Source: Sitta carolinensis
Taxonomy: Eukaryota > Chordata > Aves > Passeriformes > Sittidae
DNA length: 64,000 nt
Assembly (NCBI GenBank): GCA_032173965.1
Contig: JAVUNC010000005.1
Coordinates: 1,488,001-1,552,000, forward strand
Reading direction: 5' to 3'
Both the position numbers and the translations under genes were made by a program. The notes beneath the pieces were generated by a model that did no database searches, was not told the origin of the DNA, and worked only from the letters and a program-made list of their open reading frames with translations. Positions 55,346 through 64,000 of the stretch are shown one piece after another (the first letter of the stretch is position 1; every line of letters starts with the position of its first letter).

Positions 55346-58300
55346 CACAGGGAAGCCTTATTAGGCCTGCTGCATCCTCCAGAGGCAGGGCCGAGATTGT
55401 CTCCCCATGGAGACTCCCAGGAGCTTTGGGCAGTCTAACTCTGAATGCCCCAAGCAATGGGACTTCTCCTGTGTCTCAGGAGGGAACTGCCTGCAGACTG
55501 ACAGAAATGGGACTCGAGAGTCAGCCTCTGTTTTCCCTCTGAGGCACAACTCAGCTGCCAAGCAGAGAAAATCCGCTCTCGACTCTTGGGGAATGTCTTG
55601 AGATCGTATCCAAGGGCAGAGGAGAAGAGAAAGGCATTTGTAAGGCATCTCTCAAGCTGTCTGTTAGTGCAGCAGAGCTGGAAAATCATCTCCCCTCTTG
55701 GTTTGGCTTTCTGGCAGCACTGGGGCAGTCCTGGCACCGCTGGCAAGAACTGGCCACAGGCAGCAGCAGAGCACCCAAAAGCTCAAATGTTTGACCCAGT
55801 TTCTCTACAGCTGGGAAATCCATCTTCTGTCTAGAATTTCCCTGACTTTGGCTACTCCAGGAATATCATGAGGACAGCATTTTCCCTGATCTGTTGGTAT
55901 TTGGGTCCCATCTGGAGTCACAAAGTGCAGAATCATGTGGAGCATTAAAAATAGGAATGCCCTGAGGAGGCAGCTCCTGCTTGCTTTGAGTTCCTGCTCT
56001 CTCCTCCTGTGCAATCACCTGTTTCCCACTGGACCAAAAGGGTGTGGGAGCATCTAGGGCAGAGCCCTTTCAGGATGATGTGTTTTTCCAAAGAAGCCCA
56101 TGTCAGAGACACTTATTTCAGAAACTGCTTTGAAGCATTACAGGTCCATTCCTTGGCCTGTCTGTGGCTCATCTGCACAGTTGCACAGATCACCAAAACC
56201 TCCTGAACCTCCCAAACAAGCTTTTCTTAGACCAAGCTGAAGGGAAAATATCCCTACAACCACTGAGAAGTAACTCCCCAAAGCAAGGGCACGTTTCCCA
56301 TGGTGTCTGCACTGCAAACATTGCTCTGTTTGTTGTAGGCGAGATAAGTTAATAGTGGAGGTTGCTCAGAGAGACTTTTTTGGTCTTGAGTTCACAGTTG
56401 TGACTCTCAACCAGCAAATCCATCTTTATTCCTGATGTTCAGCAGCAGGTTGGGGTTCCCAGCTGTGTTTTCCCTTCCTCTGGCTCCCCTGGGCACTGTC
56501 CAATGAGGCTGGCTGGGCTTTTCCAATGGATGTGGTTAAGGCCAAGCACAAAGATTGAGATCTCAGTGGAATCAAACATTTTTCCCCACCTCCAGCTGCT
56601 CTCCTGTAGCTTTCACTGACCACTGAGTGGTCCCTGAGTGGCAGGTAGGTCCCACACACTTCAGACTGGGCTGGGTGAGTGTCAGGGAGCCAGGACAGCT
56701 CGGATAAAACCGAGTCCATTCAGGGAAGGGATGTGACAGCAAAAGGTTTGTGGCAGCTTGGAAGCCACAGAGCATTGCTGGGCTGTGTTGCCACCCTGGA
56801 TCCCTCAGCCCCATTTGGCCTGTCTGAGCTCCCTAGATACATCTTGAAGCAATCCCAGGCTGTTAGAAAAGGAATAAGGTTTGTTTCATCAGATGAAAAC
56901 TGTAATCTCCTTGGGCAGCTCGATGTTTGTGCTAATGGGCTGCAGCTGCAGAGCTGTGGCATGTCAGATCTCACCACCCACACACCCCATGTGTGGACAA
57001 ATGCACCCCACATCTGGAACATGAAATAACAAAATTTCTTCTGAAATCTACTTTACAAAAGTGTCCATCCCCACCTGGGAGCATCCTTTGGAATTTCTTT
57101 GAAGACTAGGACCAAACTCATTCCTTTTCTTAATATTCCACTAATGATGAACATGCTTCTCTAGGGACTATGGACTGGGAAGCTCATAAGGGAAGCTTTG
57201 GTAGCATCCCCCAAAACTTATGACATCGTGGGTTGGGAGAGAAAAGACTCTAAAGCTTCTCTAGAAACTCCATGGCCTTGGAAGAATGGATCTTGAAGTA
57301 TTTTGTCAGGAAAACCTGAAGTTTGGCTTTCCCCTTGCTGGATCTACTTTATGGGAACCCCATCCCTGACACAGCCGGATGTGGAGTGGTTGGTGTTGCA
57401 AAAAAAACGTTTTCGTTTAACAAAATTTTCACATCACCAGGATATGAATAAGCTCCTAACATCAAGTACAAAGTGGTATTTTCATGGTGGAAGGTTTCTC
57501 TGTGTCTCTGGGGCTTCAGAAGGGCTCAGATGTCTTTTGGTGGAGCCAGTTTGGGCCCATTTAGATGTCAAACAAGGGACATCTCTCAAAGTGCAGGATG
57601 AATGATCACTCAGCCTCTGCCCCTGTTAAACCTAAGACATTCCACTCAGTATTTAAGTGAGTTTTATTATCTCCTTCCCCAGCTTCCACGTTTCTTTCCA
57701 CATTTCACACGTGGTGCATGACTCAGGAGCAGACAGAAAGCAAAAACTACTAATTTCTACAACAGCTTCTCCAGAGGAGAGCGGCCTGGGGACTGCTGAG
57801 TGTAAAACCCACCACGTTTCACATGCCAGGAGTGTCAGACCTGTCTGTGCACGTCTCAGGGCTGGTCTCAGCTTTTTTGGGAGAAGGAGGGACGTGTCAC
57901 AGAGAGCCCCTGACCTCCAAGACCCTCCTGAGACCCTTCTGTGTCTAATCAGGGGACACATGAAACAAGGCAGGTCGTGGCAGTGACTCCTGACTCACCC
58001 TCCCAGCACGGGGGGACCAGCGGGGTTATGTTTTCATTACTGCCTGTGGCTCTGATGCTCTCAGCTCTTTGGAGGTTAAGCCAAGGTCTTGGCTTTGAGA
58101 TTTTTGTTATTATAACCTTTTCACGGGCAAATACTTCACGGGAAGTCTGGCAGGAAGGCTGTGGCCAAGAAAATGCCATTTCTGCCCAGGCTGCCAGAGA
58201 ACCAGAGCTCTGGCCACGGCAGCCAGGCTTTGGCTAGCAAACAGTGGTGAGTGCTGTGTTTTGGCAGCCAGCTCGCTTATCAGATTGATATAGGAGCCTA

Positions 58301-58389
58301 TAAGCAATTGCATCTGGATTTCAGTGGGCTACCCAGGCTGCTCAGCTGCTTGGGATCCAGGCCAAGGAAAGTAGAGGAGTTGTGAGGAG

Positions 58390-58615
58390 AATACCCAATT
58401 TCCCTCTGCGAGGACTGATTTTAGTTTAATGCAGCCTCCTCGCCCTTAAATCCAATTAAAGGCCTATATTATGTCACTGGAAATTTATGCCAATCCTAAT
58501 ATAGTCTAATAAGCCTTAAAATAGCACTTTGCTAGTGAAAAGTCCTGTGGTTTAATTTGATTCTGAGCCTAATAACTGGCTTAATATGAGGGAATTGGCC
58601 CCTTTTTATTTTCTG
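58390..58615. other. Candidate conserved non-coding block
   Basis: 'tttagtttaatgcagcctcc', 'tcgcccttaaatccaattaa', 'ggcctatattatgtcactgg', 'tgccaatcctaatatagtct', 'gcctaataactggcttaata'. AT-rich, unique, repeated CTAAT/CCAAT words. Enhancer-like. Confidence 0.37.
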
Positions 58616-59260
58616 ACGGGGCTCCACATGCCTGCTCCCTTTTTAGGAGTGAAAGGTTCTCTCCAAAGCAGGGACAGGAGACAGCTCACCTCAGCAGGTT
58701 GCCTCTTTTCCACTTGCTTCATTTGTTGGCTTTGGGAAGTCTCTCTAAAGACATCCCAGGTTGGAATCTGTAATGAAAAGCACCGAATATCAGCCTGTAA
58801 AGGCTCTGCTTTCTCTTTCAGGTTTTCTGTGCCTCACTATTCTTAGGCACCATGGTCAAAATCATTACCTTGACCATCACTAGGTCCCAGCTCAGGAGCT
58901 GATCTTCAGAACAAGCTTTTTGTTGGTGCATTTCACTGACAGCTTCAGAGACTGAGCCCTTCCTATCCAACCAGACCCCTAAAACTTTCCCTGGCTCCAT
59001 CCTCGTTCAGGATTTCCATTGCTAAACCTCCCTGTGCCCTCCCTCTGTGCCAATAGTGCAAGGTCCATGAGCAGCCCATGGTGCCCTCTTCCCTGCCTTG
59101 CTTGGGAGGTGTTCATTCTTTTCCATAAATTTAGGGTATTTCAGAAAAGTTCTTTTCAACAATCTCATTATTGTCCCACTACTTGTTCTCTGGGATAAAC
59201 TAAGTAAATCCCTGATTCCTTTAGACTTGTTAGACCACAGCCTCCAGCATTAACACTTCA

Positions 59261-59415
59261 AAGAATCACAGAACCATGGAAGATCTCAAGTAGGAAAGGA
59301 CCATAGGGATCAAGTTCAATTTCCTCCTCTTCACAGATCTACCTGAAACTAAATCAGCATTGTCCAAATGCTCCTTGAAATCTGACAGGCTTGGTGAGGC
59401 TTCTTTTCCCTGCAG
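59261..59415 (-). repeat. CR1: CR1 LINE fragment, type 2-like
   Basis: 'aagaatcacagaaccatgga', 'agatctcaagtaggaaagga', 'ccatagggatcaagttcaat', 'ctacctgaaactaaatcagc', 'attgtccaaatgctccttga', 'aatctgacaggcttggtgag'. More diverged than its neighbour at 59522. Confidence 0.92.
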
Positions 59416-59521
59416 AGCATGCTCAGGAGATAAAGACTGCAATGTTTAGGCAATGATCATTCTGGGGATGCTTTGAAGGAGCTTGTCTGGGTGGGAATCT
59501 GATCTTTTCAAGGTGCTGATT
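59416..59521. other. Spacer between two CR1 copies
   Basis: About 106 bp of unique sequence separating two same-strand CR1 fragments of different types. Confidence 0.5.
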
Positions 59522-59720
59522 AGAATCAGAGAATCACAGAATGGTTTGGGTTGGAAGGGACCTTCAAGATCATCCTGTGCTACCCCCTGCCATGGGCAGG
59601 GACACCTTCCACTATCCCAGTTTGCTCCAAGCCTCATCCAACCTGATCTTGGGCACTTCCAGGGATCCAGGGGCAGCCACAGCTTCTCTGGGCACCCTGT
59701 GCCAGGGCCTCCCCACTCAG
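59522..59720 (-). repeat. CR1: CR1 LINE fragment, type 1, well preserved
   Basis: Starts with octamer repeats 'agaatcagagaatcacagaa', then 'tggtttgggttggaagggac', 'cttcaagatcatcctgtgct', 'ccatgggcagggacaccttc', 'cactatcccagtttgctcca', 'cacagcttctctgggcaccc'. Close to consensus, so relatively young. About 199 bp. Confidence 0.96.
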
Positions 59721-59934
59721 TAGTATTTAATCTATAATCGCTTGGCCCTGCTTCTGGCTGGTGAACTCAGCTCAGCCCATGTGCTCTGAGGTACCGTTTG
59801 ATTTGAGGGGGGCTGTCAGCCCCAGGCTCACACCCTGCTCCCCTCCCCTGGCTGTCCTGGGCTGCTGCTCAGCTTCCCTGCACACAGTTACCCAGCTGCT
59901 GCTCCGCAGCCCGCAGATGACTGAATTTCGGGAG

Positions 59935-60075
59935 TGGGCGGGGTGATTTTGATATAGCACTTACTAAAATGCGTGGAGATAAAAGCCTCGGCAGAAACAT
60001 AAAAGGCCCTTTGTACTCGCAAGTTGTTACTGTTATTTTTCGATTAAGAACAATAGTAAACAGAGGCCCTCAAAT
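59935..60075. other. Candidate conserved non-coding block
   Basis: 'gatatagcacttactaaaat', 'gcgtggagataaaagcctcg', 'tactcgcaagttgttactgt', 'tatttttcgattaagaacaa'. Retained CpG in AT-rich unique DNA; enhancer-like. Confidence 0.32.
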
Positions 60076-60546
60076 CTGCCTTCAGGAAAAAAAAAATGAA
60101 GGGGGAAGAAAGGGATGATTTGATCTTAAAATAAGAGAAAACTTTTTTTTTTTTTGAGCACCTAGTCGATTTAGGTGCCTAAGCCCCTTTGAGTCACACA
60201 GTCTGACACCCCAGGCTGGCACAGCTCCGCTCTCCTGCCTGAACCAAAGGCCATAAACCCTCCCCATCGGGTCCAATCCATCTCTGGGTTACTCTCCTGG
60301 CATCAGACAGATTGGTGCTGGTAGGAAATTTGGCCCAGAGCCCTGATGAGCAGCGCCGTGGCTCGGCAGTCCCAGGTGGCAGTTTCGTGTCTCCGGGACC
60401 TCTTATTCCTCCCTTTGCTCCTTTGTACGGAAGGCGACTTCACGCTGCCACCTCTTTATCCCCGTCCCTGCCCAGCCCAGCCCTGTCCCCCACCTACCCA
60501 GGGGCAGGCTGGTGGCTCGGGGGAGCTTTGTTAATGCCCTAATCCT

Positions 60547-60635
60547 CACGTGTGCTCGGCCTGGCCAAGCTGCCACGCCGCGGGTCCGTAATGTCCCGTG
60601 TCCAATCGATTGCCGCGCTCGCTCCGGCTCCCGGC
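60547..60635. promoter_or_regulatory. CpG-dense spot with CACGTG and CCAAT words
   Basis: About 13 CpGs in 89 bp in an otherwise CpG-poor window. Includes an E-box CACGTG (60547-60552), a CCAAT word (60602-60606) merged into the palindrome CAATCGATTG (60603-60612), and 'gccgcgctcgctccggctcc'. Looks like a small unmethylated element or minor promoter. No TATA box or downstream gene could be tied to it. Confidence 0.3.
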
Positions 60636-60684
60636 AGCTCCTCCAGCAGGGCCAGATTGCTCTGGCAAGCTCGTGCATCCTTCA

Positions 60685-60760
60685 GGGATGGGGGCAGAAG
60701 GCAGAGGGGTGGGGGATGGATGCCTGGGAGTGGGTGTTTGGGATTGAGTGGGGAGGGAGA
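60685..60760 (+). other. G-rich tract with quadruplex potential
   Basis: Repeated G-runs with short spacers ('gatgggggcagaaggcagag', 'gggtgggggatggatgcctg', 'ggagtgggtgtttgggattg'), satisfying a loose G3+ quadruplex pattern. Confidence 0.45.
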
Positions 60761-62139
60761 GCTGGCAGGCAGCGAGGGAAGGAAAGGTTGGAGTAGTGCA
60801 GGAGTGGGTGATGGGCACGGAGTTGTCGTCTTCTTCATCCCAAAGTCTTCCCTGCTGATGGTGACCCCAAGCCAGATCTCATGGAGCTTGTGGTGTTTAA
60901 TTCCACCACTCCTCGTGGCCACCGAATGCTCAGCTGAGCCCTCCTCCTCATCCATGTCCCTGAATTCACTCTGACCCCCCCAAACTCTTGTGCATCCTCA
61001 GCGACCAAGGGGAGGGAAAAATGAAATTAATCTGCCAACGTTTGTACTTCCCATCTCTGCCCCAAAGTTTTCAGTTTAAATTCTTTGCCTAATCCTTCCC
61101 ATAGCTCAGGACAGGCAAGTTTCCAAAATTTCTTGGGTCTAAAAATGTCTTTATATGCAAGATGGAGAAGTGATCCAGGGGACTGGGTCTGCATTAGGAA
61201 GTGTCATATTTATTTCTAATCCTAGAAGCATTTAAATGCTAGATATAAAAATGTGATTTTTAATTTTTTTTTATGCATAGTGAAGCTGTTCAGGACTCTT
61301 TTAAAGGTTTTTATGGCTCCTTCTGAGCTCTGCACATTTAAGCCCAGAGCGACTCAGTCATCCAGTTTCATAGAGGACAAGAATCCTTGTCCCAATAAAT
61401 TGCTTTACAAACTTCTTTAAAGGTTCCTAAAGTTCCTTAAATGTCTCTGGCTTATTGAGGCAAGATAGAAGAATGCAGAAGCAAGGGGGAGATGGATTTA
61501 TTTCTGAAGTCTGTGCACTGGGAACCTCACAAGTCAGGAAATTTCACTCCCATCCTCATTAAAGCTTTGTGCTGGAGAGGGACTTTGGACAAGGGTCTGG
61601 GGAGGCAGGACCAGGGGGAATAGCCTCAGACTGACAGAGGGCAGGGCTAGATTGGGTGCTAAGAGACAATATTCCGGTTGATAGGAAGATGCTCCAAGCC
61701 ATGGTTGCCTCCATGAACCTTTCACAGAGTGGTAAAGCAACCCTGGAAGCCAGTGGCCATCTGGGGCCATCTGCTCTGCATCCCCTCGGGTTCTGAAATC
61801 ATGAGTCAGTCATCGGGAGCCATCAGATTAAAAATTCGTCATAAATTTGAACTTTTTTGATTGTCTTATAGTTTCTCTCTCTTTGTGGCTGATTTTTAGC
61901 CTCCTTTCTTTATCTTGGCTTCTCCTTGTATTCTGGACCCCCTTGAGGCAGTGCTTTCTGTTTCCTGGTGTACATAAAATGTGGCTGCTTCAAGACTGGC
62001 CCTCAGTTTGAGGTAGCTGAAGCTTTATTTTCAGGCCTCATCCACCCGAGAACTCAGAATTTCCTTTTACACAAAGAAGCCAACATTGGGATTCCAAATG
62101 AAACACTTGAATCCAGAAGCTGGAGAATCCAGAAACCTG

Positions 62140-62270
62140 GAAATATTTGAGTCAGGTTGGATGGGGCTCTGAGCAACCTACTCTGGTTGAAGACATCCCT
62201 GCTTTTAAAGGGGGGGGTGGACAAGACAACCTTTAAATGTCCCTTCCAACCCAAAGGGTTCAGCGATTCC
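62140..62270 (+). repeat. CR1: CR1 LINE 3' end, type 1 tail
   Basis: 'gaaatatttgagtcaggttg', 'gatggggctctgagcaacct', 'gacatccctgcttttaaagg', 'gacaacctttaaatgtccct', 'tccaacccaaagggttcagc'. About 131 bp; the octamer end is degraded. Confidence 0.93.
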
Positions 62271-64000
62271 ACAAATTCTGAATAAACTCTGAGCTGCCAT
62301 GAAAACCTCCCTGGAATCAGGAGAGCAGGCAGGGAATAGTTCACACCAGACAGTGCCTTGGACAAAGCCAAACTCTCTGGAAGGCTCCAGGTCAATCCTT
62401 GCTCCGTGATGGTTTAGTTGCCATAGAGACAACTTCATCCCCCAGCACTGTTGCTATTCACTGGTGACCCTTCTGGATTAAAGTTGGAGTGTTTTGGATC
62501 ATTCTCATTATTTTATCAGTGCTGTAGCACACCGCCTAATCCTAGCTATACCTCTCAGGAAGGGAAAAAAGTAAAAGGAAAGAGACAAAAAAAGCTCCAA
62601 CCTCCTTCCCCACCATTTGTTGTAGAGGCCAATTATCCGAAGGGGTGACAAGTAGAAAAATGAATTAACCAGAGCTCTGTAATGTCAGCGTTATTTATCG
62701 TGTCTAACTTTGCCCAGCTCAGCTGTGGATCAGCAAAGAAGTGCTTTTATTCTTCCCTCCTCTCTTTGATGCTGTTTTTACCCTTCCTCCCTTCCTTGGC
62801 CTTCTGTAGGTCCTTTACTCTTCCACGCTGTCATTATGGAATCTTTTCCTCCTGCTCCAAACCAGGTGGGCTTCCCAGATGAGACGAGGGGCTGGGGAAG
62901 AGATGCCCTGCAGGAGGTGAAGGAGGGGAGATCTCCCAGCTCTCATCTTCCCCATCCTTCCCCTCTGCCCCTGTGATAATCAAACCACCCGTTGGGTTCA
63001 TTTCCTTTGATCTCAAACTCCCACAAAAAAGAGAGGGGCTGAGACTGGAACTGGCCTCTGTCACCCTTTTTTTTTCCCCCCTCCTCTGCCTTTTCCCGTG
63101 AGTCTACGCCCTCTCCCACCTGCTGCAGCAAAGACTTTCAAAAGGAAAAACGGCCCTTGCTGGCAGGAGGCAGGAAAACAAGGGATCCAGCCTGAAAGCA
63201 ACGCCCTGGCAAGAGGCCCACAAACACTTCAGATGTGAAGCACCGAGTCACCGAGCAAAGAGGCAAAAAATGCATCCTTGTAAAGCCACAGTGGGGCTGC
63301 ACCTGCTCGAAACGGCTGTAGCCAGTACACTGTGACACTTCAAAGCTGCCAGGGAACGAGATACTGGAATAAGATACCCCTGGCAGGGTGTAAAAGTAGC
63401 CAAATCTTGCTCTGAGGCAGCCGGAGTGCTGCTTGACGTAGGGAGCAAGCCTGGAGGATAGTATGTGTGTATCCAAATGACAGATGATGGGGAAAGAAAT
63501 AAATTATCTTGCAGTGTGTCTGTCCCTGTGTGAGTGTTGCTGGCTTCCCTGCATGGATTTCGAGACCATCTTCACTGTGAATTTCTCCTTCCAACACCCA
63601 CAGCCTGCAGATCCCACAAATGCATTAATAAATCAATCGGGTTATTGGCTCCAGAGGTGATAGCTGGGTTTGCTGGTTCGGCTGGGCAGGTTTTTGCTGT
63701 TGAAAATCCAGTTGTTTCCTCTTTGAAGGTATCTTGGAGGAGTAGGCCAGCCCAGATCGACAGCACGTCAGGAATTCTCCTGGAGGAGTGGGCAGCTGCA
63801 CCAGTGTGGCATGCAGGCTGTCAACTGGCAGTAAATCTGCTTCAAGCTCTTTTGTTGTGCCAAGCAATTGCTGAATAACTTCTCTGAATTACTTCCAGTC
63901 GATATCTCTTATATGAAAAGCTCACAGAAAGCTTATTATGTTCAAAATTCGGCAGATACGGATTCTCACACGCTAAACATCCATTAGCAACTGGATAAAG
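62271..64000. other. Unique non-coding sequence to window end
   Basis: No gene supported; open frames of 114 codons or fewer. 63595-63670 ('aatgcattaataaatcaatc') and 63890-64000 ('cagtcgatatctcttatatg', 'aaaattcggcagatacggat') are AT-rich with retained CpG and may be regulatory; the latter runs off the window. Confidence 0.4.
63885..64000. other. Candidate conserved block, cut by window end
   Basis: Unique AT-rich sequence with several CpGs ('gtcgatatctc', 'attcggcagatacggattct', 'cacacgctaaacatccatta'). Enhancer-like composition; continues beyond the window. Confidence 0.28.

Larger units (their letters stand above)
54379..59260. other. Unique region with two regulatory candidates
   Basis: No gene supported; open frames of 136 codons or fewer without domains. 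Blocks at 54955-55345 and 58390-58615 are annotated separately. Remaining sequence is mixed-composition and unremarkable. Confidence 0.42.
59721..62139. other. Unique region with CpG and G-rich spots
   Basis: No gene supported. A small AT-rich candidate block at 59935-60075, a CpG-dense spot at 60547-60635 and a G-rich tract at 60685-60760 are listed separately. Open frames of up to 140 codons across 60.5-61 kb exist in several overlapping frames because stops are rare in GC-rich DNA. Confidence 0.42.

Noticed and set aside
1..64000. tRNA, rRNA, snRNA or known microRNA genes
   Set aside because: I looked for characteristic tRNA box words and the mature sequences of familiar conserved microRNAs and saw none; a covariance-model search would be needed to exclude diverged ones.

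Overview
The window looks like non-coding nuclear DNA from a bird, most likely a songbird. The main evidence is at least 28 truncated copies of the avian CR1 LINE, scattered on both strands. Each carries the CR1 3' signature: a tail related to 'ggtcccttccaacccaaaccattctgtg' ending in the ATTCTRTG octamer, or its reverse complement at the left edge of minus-strand copies. Two solo LTRs of one endogenous retrovirus family, bird-like CR1 open-frame remnants, long simple repeats and general CpG depletion fit the same picture. Songbird rather than another bird is an inference from repeat style and was not tested.

No protein-coding gene, rRNA, tRNA or CRISPR array could be supported. The longest open frames not made of simple repeat are 240, 205, 195, 189 and 179 codons. 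That is a smooth series near what chance gives in 64 kb on six frames, and none shows a recognisable domain. The only convincing coding similarity is decayed CR1 reverse transcriptase (ORF2 C-terminus) at 12.2-12.7, 13.5-13.8, 19.4-19.6, 45.1-45.4 and 53.5-54.4 kb. The window is therefore intergenic or lies in a very long intron.

Layout. 0-10 kb is mostly unique with four small CR1 pieces. 10-24 kb is repeat-richer: an LTR on the minus strand (about 11.7-12.1 kb), two longer CR1 copies, a (ATCC)n array at 17.5 kb, and a sister LTR on the plus strand (21.2-21.6 kb). 24-33 kb has several AT-rich, palindrome-bearing blocks that look like conserved regulatory sequence (about 25.0, 26.1, 26.4-26.8, 27.1-27.3 and 30.65 kb). 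34-38 kb holds a 240-bp (GGAA)n array and four CR1 tails. 38-50 kb has more candidate regulatory blocks (38.1, 41.6, 42.9, 44.1-44.7, 47.3 kb) with a strong G-quadruplex motif at 44.0 kb. 50-54.4 kb holds a (TTTATA)n array, an ancient CR1, and the longest CR1 copy. 54.4-64 kb is again mostly unique, with an outstanding AT-rich homeodomain/POU-type block at 55.0-55.3 kb, another at 58.4-58.6 kb, and a small CpG-dense spot at 60.55-60.63 kb.

CR1 tails fall into types used below. Type 1 ends '..aaggtcccttccaaccc..attctgtg'. Type 2 ends '..cttgtgggtcccttccaactcaggatattctgtg'. Type 3 ends '..ggttggacttgatgatctt..ttccaacctaa..gattctatg'. There is also one ancient amniote-type copy. Working interpretation: a gene-poor regulatory landscape (distal enhancers of a developmental gene outside the window) with ordinary avian repeat load. 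No genuinely new system was seen. The enhancer calls rest on base composition and motif grammar only and need a cross-species alignment.
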